NCBI GenBank assembly: GCA_900551815.1
Contig: URXE01000011.1
Coordinates: forward strand, 1-40,603
DNA length: 40,603 nucleotides
Origin: an uncultured Collinsella sp.
Lineage (GTDB): Bacteria; Actinomycetota; Coriobacteriia; Coriobacteriales; Coriobacteriaceae
Direction: 5' to 3'
Each line of letters begins with the position of its first letter. The stretch's first letter is position 1. The notes beneath the pieces were generated by a model. The model saw nothing but the letters and a program-made list of their open reading frames with translations, was not told the origin of the DNA and did not search any database. This document shows, piece after piece, positions 25,893 through 32,791 of this stretch. Position numbers and translations under genes: made by a program.

Positions 25893-26777
25893 ATGAAAGG
25901 CATAATTCTCGCGGGCGGTTCAGGGACCCGTCTGCATCCTATAACCAGGGCCGTCAGCAAGCAGCTGCTGCCCGTATACGATAAGCCGCTGATTTACTAT
26001 CCCCTTTCGGTACTCATGCTCGCCGGCATACGCGAGGTGCTGGTCATCTCGACCCCGCGAGACGTGCCCTCCTTTCGCGAGCTTCTTGGCGACGGGTCGG
26101 ACCTTGGAATGCGCCTGGAATACGCAGTGCAGGAAGAGCCTCGTGGTCTTGCCGAGGCCTTCACCATCGGCCGCGACTTCCTGGCGGGCGAGCCCTGCGC
26201 GCTGGTTCTCGGCGACAACATGTTCCACGGACAGGCCCTCACCAAGATCATCTTGGCTGCCAAGCGGAGGGTCGAGGACGAGGGAGGGGCCGTCGTGTTC
26301 GGTTATCCCGTACAGGACCCCCGCTCTTTTGGCGTAGTGGAGTTCGATGCCGAGCGCCGTGTGGTTGGCATCGAGGAGAAGCCCGAGCGCCCCAAGAGCA
26401 ACTACGCCGTACCTGGCCTGTACTTTTACGATGGACAGGTCTCGGATATCGCCGCTGCTGTCGAGCCCTCCGCGCGCGGGGAGCTCGAGATCACCAGCGT
26501 CAATGGCGCATACCTAGATCGAGGGCTGCTTTCCGTGGAGCTCATGGGGCGCGGCATGGCGTGGCTGGACACGGGCACGCCCGAAGGCCTGCTTAAGGCT
26601 GCCGAGTACGTCGAGGCCGTTCAGAGCCGTCAGGGCTACTACATCGCTTGTATCGAGGAGATTGCCTTCCGTCGTGGCTTTATCGACGCAGCTCGGCTCG
26701 CGTCCCTCGGCAGGAGGATGGAGAAGACGGCTTATGGCAAGTATCTGCTTGCCGTCGCCGAGGAGGTGGGACGCTGA
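25893..26777 (+). CDS. rmlA: glucose-1-phosphate thymidylyltransferase
   Basis: A 294-aa enzyme making dTDP-glucose from dTTP and glucose-1-phosphate, step one of the dTDP-L-rhamnose-type pathway. Diagnostic motifs are LAGGSGTRLHPITRAVSKQ (nucleotide loop and catalytic Arg/Lys), YDKPLIYYPLSVLMLAG, ALVLGDNMFHG (metal-binding Asp) and EEKPERPKSNYAVPGLYFYD. Full length for the family. An AAGGAG site lies upstream of the ATG. The gene starts the sugar-nucleotide block, and GC-rich codon use returns here. Confidence 0.97.
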   Translation: MKGIILAGGSGTRLHPITRAVSKQLLPVYDKPLIYYPLSVLMLAGIREVLVISTPRDVPSFRELLGDGSDLGMRLEYAVQEEPRGLAEAFTIGRDFLAGEPCALVLGDNMFHGQALTKIILAAKRRVEDEGGAVVFGYPVQDPRSFGVVEFDAERRVVGIEEKPERPKSNYAVPGLYFYDGQVSDIAAAVEPSARGELEITSVNGAYLDRGLLSVELMGRGMAWLDTGTPEGLLKAAEYVEAVQSRQGYYIACIEEIAFRRGFIDAARLASLGRRMEKTAYGKYLLAVAEEVGR

Positions 26778-26778
26778 T

Positions 26779-27798
26779 ATGCTCGGCTCCTTTGAACCTA
26801 AGAACATCATCGTCACGGGCGGCTGCGGCTTCATCGGCAGTAACTTCGTGCACTATGTCGTGAACAACCACCCGGGTGTCCACGTCACCGTCCTGGACAA
26901 GCTGACCTACGCCGGCAACCCCGAGAACATCGCGGGGCTGCCCTCCGACCGCGTGGAGCTCGTCGTGGGCGACATCTGCGACGCGGAGCAGCTGGACAGG
27001 CTGGTCCCGGGACACGACGCGATCGTGCACTACGCCGCCGAGAGCCACAACGACAACTCCATCGCCGACCCCGAGCCTTTCCTGCGCACCAACGTGGAGG
27101 GCACCTTCCGCCTGCTGGAGGCCGTCCGCAAATACGGCGTCCGCTACCACCACGTCTCCACCGACGAGGTCTACGGCGACCTGGCGCTCGACGACCCGGC
27201 CAAGTTCACCGAGGAGACGCCCTACCATCCGAGCTCGCCGTACAGCTCGACCAAGGCCAGCTCCGACATGCTCGTGCGCGCATGGACCCGCACCTACGGG
27301 CTTCGCACCACGATCTCCAACTGCTCCAACAACTACGGGCCCTACCAGCACGTGGAGAAGTTCATCCCCAGGCAGATCACCAACATCATCGACGGCGTGC
27401 GCCCCAAGCTCTACGGCCGCGGCGAGAACGTCCGCGACTGGATCCACACCGAGGACCACTCCTCGGCCGTCTGGGACATCCTCACGAAGGGCCGCATGGG
27501 GGAGACCTACCTCATCGGAGCTAATGGCGAGAAGAACAACATCACCGTGCTGCGCATGATCCTGGAGGCGATGGGGCGCGACCCCGAGGACTTCGACTGG
27601 GTCGCCGACCGCCCCGGCCATGACCGCCGCTACGCCATCGACAGCACGAAGCTGCAGCGCGAGCTCGGCTGGAGGCCGGCCCACACCGACTTTGCCGAGG
27701 GGCTCAAGCAGACGATCGACTGGTACGTGGCCAACGAGGCCTGGTGGCGCCCGTCCAAGGAGGCCACCGAGGCCAGGTATAGGGCCCAGGGACAGTAG
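26779..27798 (+). CDS. rmlB: dTDP-glucose 4,6-dehydratase
   Basis: A 339-aa extended short-chain dehydrogenase that converts dTDP-glucose to dTDP-4-keto-6-deoxyglucose, using bound NAD. It shows the Rossmann motif TGGCGFIGSNFV near the N-terminus, HYAAESHND, the STDEVYGDL catalytic region, and YSSTKASSD with the catalytic Tyr and Lys. The start at 26779 follows the rmlA stop by one base, so the pair is translationally coupled. The frame is open further upstream, but that stretch overlaps rmlA and is not conserved-looking. Strong C-ending codon bias marks it as a well-adapted gene. Confidence 0.97.
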   Translation: MLGSFEPKNIIVTGGCGFIGSNFVHYVVNNHPGVHVTVLDKLTYAGNPENIAGLPSDRVELVVGDICDAEQLDRLVPGHDAIVHYAAESHNDNSIADPEPFLRTNVEGTFRLLEAVRKYGVRYHHVSTDEVYGDLALDDPAKFTEETPYHPSSPYSSTKASSDMLVRAWTRTYGLRTTISNCSNNYGPYQHVEKFIPRQITNIIDGVRPKLYGRGENVRDWIHTEDHSSAVWDILTKGRMGETYLIGANGEKNNITVLRMILEAMGRDPEDFDWVADRPGHDRRYAIDSTKLQRELGWRPAHTDFAEGLKQTIDWYVANEAWWRPSKEATEARYRAQGQ

Positions 27799-27818
27799 AA
27801 ACAGTTAGGATGGAAATA

Positions 27819-28418
27819 ATGGCACAGGGTGACACAATCACTTCGGGAAATTTCACCTTCACGGACACCTCCATCGAGGGCGTGAAGATCGTTGAAGTCA
27901 AGACCTACGGCGACTCCCGGGGCTACTTTATGGAGACCTATAAACAGTCCGACTTCGTAGCTGGAGGGATAGGCTGTGTTTTCGTTCAGGATAACCAATC
28001 TTCAAGTACTAGGGGCGTGCTTCGCGGCTTGCATTTTCAGATAGATCATCCGCAATCGAAACTGGTCCGTGTCGTTTCCGGCAAGGTATTCGACGTTGCC
28101 GTTGACCTGCGCAAAGACAGCGCGACGTACGGTAAATGGGAAGGCGTGGTCCTCTCTGCAGAGAATAAGAGACAGTTCTTCATTCCGCGCGGTTTTGCAC
28201 ACGGCTTTCTCGTTTTAAGCGATTCGGCTGAGTTCTGTTACAAATGCGATGATGTCTATCATCCCGGCGACGAGGGCGGGCTCATGTGGAACGATCCCAA
28301 AATTGGAATAGAGTGGCCTGCGCTCGATGGGGATGACCATTTCGATGGATCTCAGCTGGTTTTATCTGATAAAGATAGACGCCACCCCCCTCTTTCTGCG
28401 CTGCAGAATTCAAAATAG
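27819..28418 (+). CDS. rmlC: dTDP-4-dehydrorhamnose 3,5-epimerase
   Basis: A 199-aa cupin-fold epimerase that turns dTDP-4-keto-6-deoxyglucose into dTDP-4-keto-L-rhamnose. Family motifs are DSRGYFMETYKQSDF, FVQDNQSSSTRGVLRGLHFQ (active-site His), KLVRVVSGKVFDVAVDLRKDS, and FFIPRGFAHGFLVLSD. The start at 27819 is preferred over 27810 because AGGA lies exactly 8 nt upstream. It is a single-domain protein, not one of the RmlC-RmlD fusions seen in some relatives. No separate rmlD is present in the window; the next gene may fill the final step. Confidence 0.95.
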   Translation: MAQGDTITSGNFTFTDTSIEGVKIVEVKTYGDSRGYFMETYKQSDFVAGGIGCVFVQDNQSSSTRGVLRGLHFQIDHPQSKLVRVVSGKVFDVAVDLRKDSATYGKWEGVVLSAENKRQFFIPRGFAHGFLVLSDSAEFCYKCDDVYHPGDEGGLMWNDPKIGIEWPALDGDDHFDGSQLVLSDKDRRHPPLSALQNSK

Positions 28419-28496
28419 CGTTCGCCGGTTGTAATTTGTTGAAAGACTTAGTTTTCTATGGGAATGAGTAGTCAAGTTTCCTGTTCGGAGGATTCG

Positions 28497-29297
28497 ATGA
28501 AGATAGCGGTTACGGGAGCTAATGGCTTTCTCGGTATTGGGGTCGTGGAAGAGCTGGCGAGACGCGGCAACGATGTCGTGGCGGTTGATCGGGCGGTTGA
28601 CCGAATTCCGGATTGCGCCACGCGCATTCAGGCGAGCTTGTTCGATATGGTTGATCCTTATGCTGAAATGGGAAATCCCGACTGCATAGTTCATCTTGCA
28701 TGGCGCGACGGCTTTAAACACAATTCGGCTGCGCATATGGAAGATCTTCCTCTGCACGTTGAGTTTGTTCGTAAGTTATCTAACTCTCCCCTTAGGAGAT
28801 TGGCGATTATGGGGAGCATGCATGAAATTGGATACCATGAGGGCGGCATCCGGGCCGGTACCCCATGCAATCCGCAGAGTATGTACGGTATAGCGAAGAA
28901 TGCATTGAGGCAGGCCGCTATGTTGACTTGTGCTGACGCGGATATCGAGCTTCAGTGGCTTCGTGGCTATTACATCGTCGACAACAATCCCTATGGAGCC
29001 TCTATTTTCTCTAAAATTTGCAAGGCATCTGCAGAAGGCAAAAAAACATTCCCCTTCACCACGGGGCAATGCCAATATGACTTTTTGGATTACGGTGACT
29101 TTTGCTCCCTTGTCGCTGACGTGGTTACGGGGGCTAAGGGTGACGGCATATATAACATCTCGTCTGGACATCCTGAAAAGCTTGCCGATCGCGTTGAGCG
29201 TTTCATTCTAGAAAACGGTATGGATATTAAATTAGACTATGGCGCCTTTCCCGATAGGCCGTATGATTCCCCGGCTGTTTGGGGCACAAGATGCTAA
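28497..29297 (+). CDS. NAD(P)-dependent sugar epimerase/reductase
   Basis: A 266-aa short-chain dehydrogenase of the extended NAD-dependent epimerase group. It has TGANGFLGIGVVEEL (Rossmann loop), a GSMHEIGYHEGG segment at the usual Ser position, and MYGIAKNALRQ with the YxxxK catalytic pair. The start at 28497 is set by GGAGGA 5 nt upstream. It directly follows rmlABC where rmlD is usually found. It could be the final 4-keto reductase, giving dTDP-L-rhamnose or, as for Tll enzymes, dTDP-6-deoxy-L-talose. This is inference from context. The C-terminus ends abruptly (AVWGTRC), which may reflect a late frameshift: in another frame the sequence goes on for about 40 codons. Confidence 0.8.
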   Translation: MKIAVTGANGFLGIGVVEELARRGNDVVAVDRAVDRIPDCATRIQASLFDMVDPYAEMGNPDCIVHLAWRDGFKHNSAAHMEDLPLHVEFVRKLSNSPLRRLAIMGSMHEIGYHEGGIRAGTPCNPQSMYGIAKNALRQAAMLTCADADIELQWLRGYYIVDNNPYGASIFSKICKASAEGKKTFPFTTGQCQYDFLDYGDFCSLVADVVTGAKGDGIYNISSGHPEKLADRVERFILENGMDIKLDYGAFPDRPYDSPAVWGTRC

Positions 29298-29524
29298 TTT
29301 CATAACATCAGATCGGAATCTACCAAAGTGTATTGGGTGCCGTTGGAGTATCAACTTCTGTCGGTGTCGTGGCGAAAAGGCATTTTGTGGCTGCAAATTG
29401 CAATACGCTATACGACTTTAGTTCGTTAAGAGCTGTCTCGTTGTCGTCTGAAGAAATATTTCTTTTCGCATAGTTGGACATTATCTTTTTTGAAGATCTG
29501 TAAATCGTTGGGGAGGGGTTAACA

Positions 29525-30058
29525 TTGGCGACTGAAAAATGCTCGGGGGGGGGCTGTCGCGATTTGGGCAGATATCCATCTGGTTCCACCTTTTGGTCTG
29601 AGCACGCTATGAGATTTATTTGGCTATTGCGCAGAGCGCAGAGGTCCAATAATCCGATTTGGAGACTAATGATTCGTCGAATGCGTGAGAGGTATGGTTT
29701 GGAAATTCCCAGGACCACTCAGATTGGACCAGGGCTTTACCTTGGGCACGCCTTTAACATCACAGTGAATGAGGCCGCTGTCATTGGTGCGAACTGCAAC
29801 CTGCACAAGGGCGTGACGATAGGGCAAGAGAACCGTGGTAAGAGAAAAGGCGCGCCAGTATTGGGAGACTGCGTGTGGGTCGGCGTAAACGCCACCGTTG
29901 TCGGGGGTATTAACGTCGGCGACGACGTCCTCATCGCCCCCGGGGCATATGTGAACTGCGATATTCCCAGCCATTCCGTTGTCTTGGGCAATCCGTGCCG
30001 CGTTATTCCTCGTGAGAATGCGACGGAGGGATATATCAACCGAAAAGTTGACCTTTAG
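29525..30058 (+). CDS. serine acetyltransferase-like hexapeptide acyltransferase
   Basis: A 177-aa left-handed beta-helix acyltransferase. Conserved parts are YGLEIPRTTQIGPGLYLGHAFNITVNEAAVIG, NLHKGVTIGQENRGKRKGAPVLGD, VWVGVNATVVGGINVGDDVLIAPGAYV and SHSVVLGNPCRVI, as in serine O-acetyltransferases and their polysaccharide-cluster cousins. In this context it probably acetylates a sugar of the repeat unit rather than serine. The TTG at 29525 has GGAGGGG about 8 nt upstream. A run of nine G bases lies in codons 7-10, so a one-base change would switch the frame. An ATG at 29539 would be in frame if the run had eight G. Confidence 0.85.
   Translation: MATEKCSGGGCRDLGRYPSGSTFWSEHAMRFIWLLRRAQRSNNPIWRLMIRRMRERYGLEIPRTTQIGPGLYLGHAFNITVNEAAVIGANCNLHKGVTIGQENRGKRKGAPVLGDCVWVGVNATVVGGINVGDDVLIAPGAYVNCDIPSHSVVLGNPCRVIPRENATEGYINRKVDL
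29545..29553 (+). repeat. poly-G tract (9 G) in the acyltransferase 5' end
   Basis: Nine consecutive G bases close to the start codon. Such tracts can change length by slipped-strand mispairing and turn a gene on or off. It could equally be an assembly error. Confidence 0.7.
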
Positions 30059-30084
30059 ACGCTTTCATTATTTAGGAGATTGAT

Positions 30085-31125
30085 ATGGCAACTAGAAAAG
30101 TGCTCGTCACAGGAGCCGCCGGTTTTATCGGCGCGTTCCTCGTCAAGAAGCTGCTCGCGGAGACCGATGACGCGATCGTCGGCCTCGACAACCTCAACAG
30201 CTACTACGACCCTGGCATCAAGCATGCGCGCCTGCGCATGCTTGCAGAGGCTGATACTGAGGGCCGCTTCACCTTCGTTCGCGGCGACCTGTGCGATGCC
30301 GCCCTCATCGAGCGGCTGTTCGCCGAGAACGGCTTCGATGTCGTGGTGAACCTCGCCGCCCAGGCCGGTGTCCGCTACTCCATCGAGAACCCGCGCGCCT
30401 ACCTCGAGAGCAACCTCGTCGGCTTCTTTAATATCCTCGAGGGCTGCCGCCACCACCCTGTGAAGCACCTGGTCTACGCCAGCTCCAGCTCAGTCTACGG
30501 CGGCAACAAGAAGGTGCCGTTCTCCGAGGAGGACCGCGTCGACTCTCCGGTGTCGCTCTACGCCGCCACCAAGAAGTCCAACGAGCTCATGGCCGCCGCC
30601 TACTCCAAGCTCTACTCCATCCCTGCGACCGGCTTGCGCTTCTTCACCGTGTACGGCCCCATGGGCAGGCCCGACATGGCCTACTTCGGCTTCACCGAGA
30701 AGCTGCGCCGCGGCGACACGATCAAGATCTTCAACATGGGCGACTGCCGCCGCGACTTCACCTACGTCGACGACATCGTCGAGGGAGTGAAGCGCGTCAT
30801 GGACGCCGCCCCCGAGGTGAAGATGGGCGAGGACGGGCTGCCGCTCGCCGCGCATCGCGTCTACAACATCGGTAACTCTCACCCCGAGAACCTGCTCGAC
30901 TTCGTCGACACACTGCAGCGCGTGCTGGTGGAGGAGGGCGTGCTCCCCGCCGACTACGACTTCGAGGCCCACAAGCAGCTCGTGCCCATGCAGCCAGGCG
31001 ACGTGCCCGTCACCTACGCCGACACCACGGCGCTCCAGCGCGACCTGGGCTACAAGCCCGCGACGCCGCTCGAGGACGGCCTGAGGGCCTTTGCCAAGTG
31101 GTATAAGCGCTACTACAACATTTAG
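30085..31125 (+). CDS. UDP-glucuronate 4-epimerase-like enzyme
   Basis: A 346-aa extended short-chain dehydrogenase closest in pattern to UDP-glucuronate 4-epimerases (CapI/LspL type). These interconvert UDP-glucuronate and UDP-galacturonate through a 4-keto intermediate. Motifs are TGAAGFIGAFLVKKLL, VNLAAQAGVRYSIENP (a hallmark of the GlcA epimerases), YASSSSVYGGNKKVPFSEED, YAATKKSNELMA with catalytic Tyr and Lys, and FTVYGPMGRPDMA. ATG follows a GGAG site. It pairs logically with the UDP-glucose dehydrogenase gene downstream, which makes UDP-glucuronate. A generic UDP-glucose epimerase is less likely. Confidence 0.9.
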   Translation: MATRKVLVTGAAGFIGAFLVKKLLAETDDAIVGLDNLNSYYDPGIKHARLRMLAEADTEGRFTFVRGDLCDAALIERLFAENGFDVVVNLAAQAGVRYSIENPRAYLESNLVGFFNILEGCRHHPVKHLVYASSSSVYGGNKKVPFSEEDRVDSPVSLYAATKKSNELMAAAYSKLYSIPATGLRFFTVYGPMGRPDMAYFGFTEKLRRGDTIKIFNMGDCRRDFTYVDDIVEGVKRVMDAAPEVKMGEDGLPLAAHRVYNIGNSHPENLLDFVDTLQRVLVEEGVLPADYDFEAHKQLVPMQPGDVPVTYADTTALQRDLGYKPATPLEDGLRAFAKWYKRYYNI

Positions 31126-31131
31126 GAAATC

Positions 31132-31157
31132 ATGGCCCTGTAACAGGGGCCATTTTT
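31132..31157 (+). terminator. intrinsic terminator inside the glycan cluster
   Basis: A stem of ATGGCCCTGT against ACAGGGGCCAT, with one bulged G and a very short loop, is followed by TTTTT. It lies between the 4-epimerase and UDP-glucose dehydrogenase genes. It is a plausible site for LoaP-dependent read-through or for separate expression of the last gene. Confidence 0.75.
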
Positions 31158-31194
31158 AATGCGAATTATTGTTCTTTGACAATTGGAGAATGAC

Positions 31195-32454
31195 ATGAAG
31201 ATCGCTGTCGCCGGTACCGGCTACGTCGGCCTGTCCCTCGCCGTCCTGCTCTCGCAGCACAACGAGGTCCACGCGCTGGATATCGTGCCCGAGAAGGTCG
31301 AGAAGATCAACAACTATGTGTCGCCCATCCAGGACGACGAGATCGAGCGCTTCCTGGCGGAGGCCAAGGCGGGGGAGCGCGAGCTCGACCTGCACGCCAC
31401 CGTCGACGTGGCCGAGGCATATACGGGCGCCGACTACGCCGTCATCGCCACGCCGACGAACTACGACAGCGATAGGAACTTCTTCGACACGAGCTCCGTC
31501 GAGGCCGCCATCGCTGCCGTGCGCTCGGTGAACCCGGACGCCTGGATCGTCATCAAGTCGACCATCCCCGTCGGCTACACCGCGGGCCTTCGCGAGAGGC
31601 TGGGCGACAGCAAGATCTTCTTCAGCCCGGAGTTCCTGCGCGAGAGCAAGGCTCTCTACGACAACCTGCACCCCAGCCGTATCGTGGTGGGCGCGCCGAA
31701 GGACGACGCCGAGGCCGTGGCGGCCGCCGAGCGCTTCGCCGGCCTGCTCGCGCAGGGCGCCGACCCCGCCGAGCTCGAGCGTGTGAATGCCGACGGTACC
31801 AAGGGCATCCCGGAGCTCGTGCTGGGCACCACCGAGGCCGAGGCCGTCAAGCTCTTCGCCAACACCTACCTGGCGCTGCGCGTCGCCTACTTCAACGAGC
31901 TCGACACCTACTGCGAGGTCCGCGGCCTCAACACCCGCGACGTCATCGACGGCGTGTGCCTGGAGCCGCGCATCGGCAGCCACTACAACAACCCCAGCTT
32001 CGGCTACGGCGGCTACTGCCTGCCCAAGGACACCAAGCAGCTGCTGGCCAACTACAAGGACGTGCCGCAGAACCTTATCGAGGCCATCGTGGACGCCAAC
32101 CGCACCCGCAAGGACTTCGTCGCCGACGAGGTGCTGCAGATGGTGTGGGACCGCGTGTACGCCGGCAAGGAGAGGCCGGTCGTGGGCGTCTACCGCCTGA
32201 CGATGAAGTCCAACTCCGACAACTTCCGCGCGAGCTCCATCCAGGGCGTCATGAAGCGCGTGAAGGCCAAGGGCGTGCCCGTGGTGGTCTACGAGCCCAC
32301 GCTGGACGCGCCGGAGTTCTTCGGCTCCGAGGTCACGCACGACCTGGAGGCCTTCAAGGCCGGCTGCGACGTGATCGTCGCCAACCGCTGGAGCGACGAG
32401 CTCGCGGATGTGGCGGACAAGGTGTACACGAGGGATCTGTTTAAGCGGGACTAG
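31195..32454 (+). CDS. ugd: UDP-glucose 6-dehydrogenase
   Basis: A 419-aa member of the UDP-glucose/GDP-mannose dehydrogenase family. It oxidises UDP-glucose to UDP-glucuronate with two NAD. The N-terminal Rossmann motif is AVAGTGYVGLSLAVLL, then FFSPEFLRESKALYDNLHP, LFANTYLALRVAYFNELD, and YGGYCLPKDTKQLL, whose Cys is the catalytic thiol. The third domain (VVGVYRLTMKSNSDNFRASS) completes the family architecture. The start at 31195 is set by GGAGA 5 nt upstream. It supplies the acidic sugar precursor and is the last gene before a strong terminator. Codons are strongly GC-biased. Confidence 0.96.
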   Translation: MKIAVAGTGYVGLSLAVLLSQHNEVHALDIVPEKVEKINNYVSPIQDDEIERFLAEAKAGERELDLHATVDVAEAYTGADYAVIATPTNYDSDRNFFDTSSVEAAIAAVRSVNPDAWIVIKSTIPVGYTAGLRERLGDSKIFFSPEFLRESKALYDNLHPSRIVVGAPKDDAEAVAAAERFAGLLAQGADPAELERVNADGTKGIPELVLGTTEAEAVKLFANTYLALRVAYFNELDTYCEVRGLNTRDVIDGVCLEPRIGSHYNNPSFGYGGYCLPKDTKQLLANYKDVPQNLIEAIVDANRTRKDFVADEVLQMVWDRVYAGKERPVVGVYRLTMKSNSDNFRASSIQGVMKRVKAKGVPVVVYEPTLDAPEFFGSEVTHDLEAFKAGCDVIVANRWSDELADVADKVYTRDLFKRD

Positions 32455-32512
32455 GGGAGAGGCTGCCTGCGCTGGGCGCGCATTGCCTTCCGTTTGTGTA
32501 ACTGTGTTGAGG

Positions 32513-32555
32513 ATGAGGGTCTATCGGCTAACACCGATAGACCCTCATTCCTTTT
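32513..32555 (+). terminator. strong terminator ending the glycan cluster
   Basis: A perfect 15-bp stem (ATGAGGGTCTATCGG / CCGATAGACCCTCAT) with a 6-nt loop is followed by TCCTTTT. It marks the end of the operon and the border to AT-rich accessory DNA. Confidence 0.92.
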
Positions 32556-32641
32556 AAGGCAAATAAATTGCCGCTCGATTGTCTAAGCCAATAGCACGTT
32601 CCGCTATTTGACTCCAAGCTGGTACCATTGAATTCAATTAG

Positions 32642-32791
32642 ATGACTGCCATTGTGCGTGTCAACTACATCGGCAATGACACTTTATGGCAATCAATTAC
32701 AGTCCACGCATTGAGTAACGACGGCTCTTCATCGGAAGGTTTGATTCAACTTGAGCATTTCAGACAAATCTCAACTTTCGTCCGACGATAA
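32642..32791 (+). CDS. small ORF overlapping the NTPase start
   Basis: A 49-codon ATG frame (MTAIVRVNYIGND and so on) that overlaps the proposed NTPase start by about 40 nt in another frame. The composition is protein-like but no family is recognised and no good ribosome site is seen. It may be chance, or a fragment left by recombination. Confidence 0.2.
   Translation: MTAIVRVNYIGNDTLWQSITVHALSNDGSSSEGLIQLEHFRQISTFVRR

Noticed and set aside
29320..29483. Minus-strand frame in the gap before the acyltransferase (MSNYAKRNISSDDNE and so on).
   Set aside because: Protein-like composition but weak ribosome site, no family, and wrong strand within a tightly packed plus-strand operon.
31156..32340. 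A 394-codon minus-strand frame opposite ugd.
   Set aside because: Val/Leu/Gly/His-rich shadow of the strongly codon-biased ugd gene.
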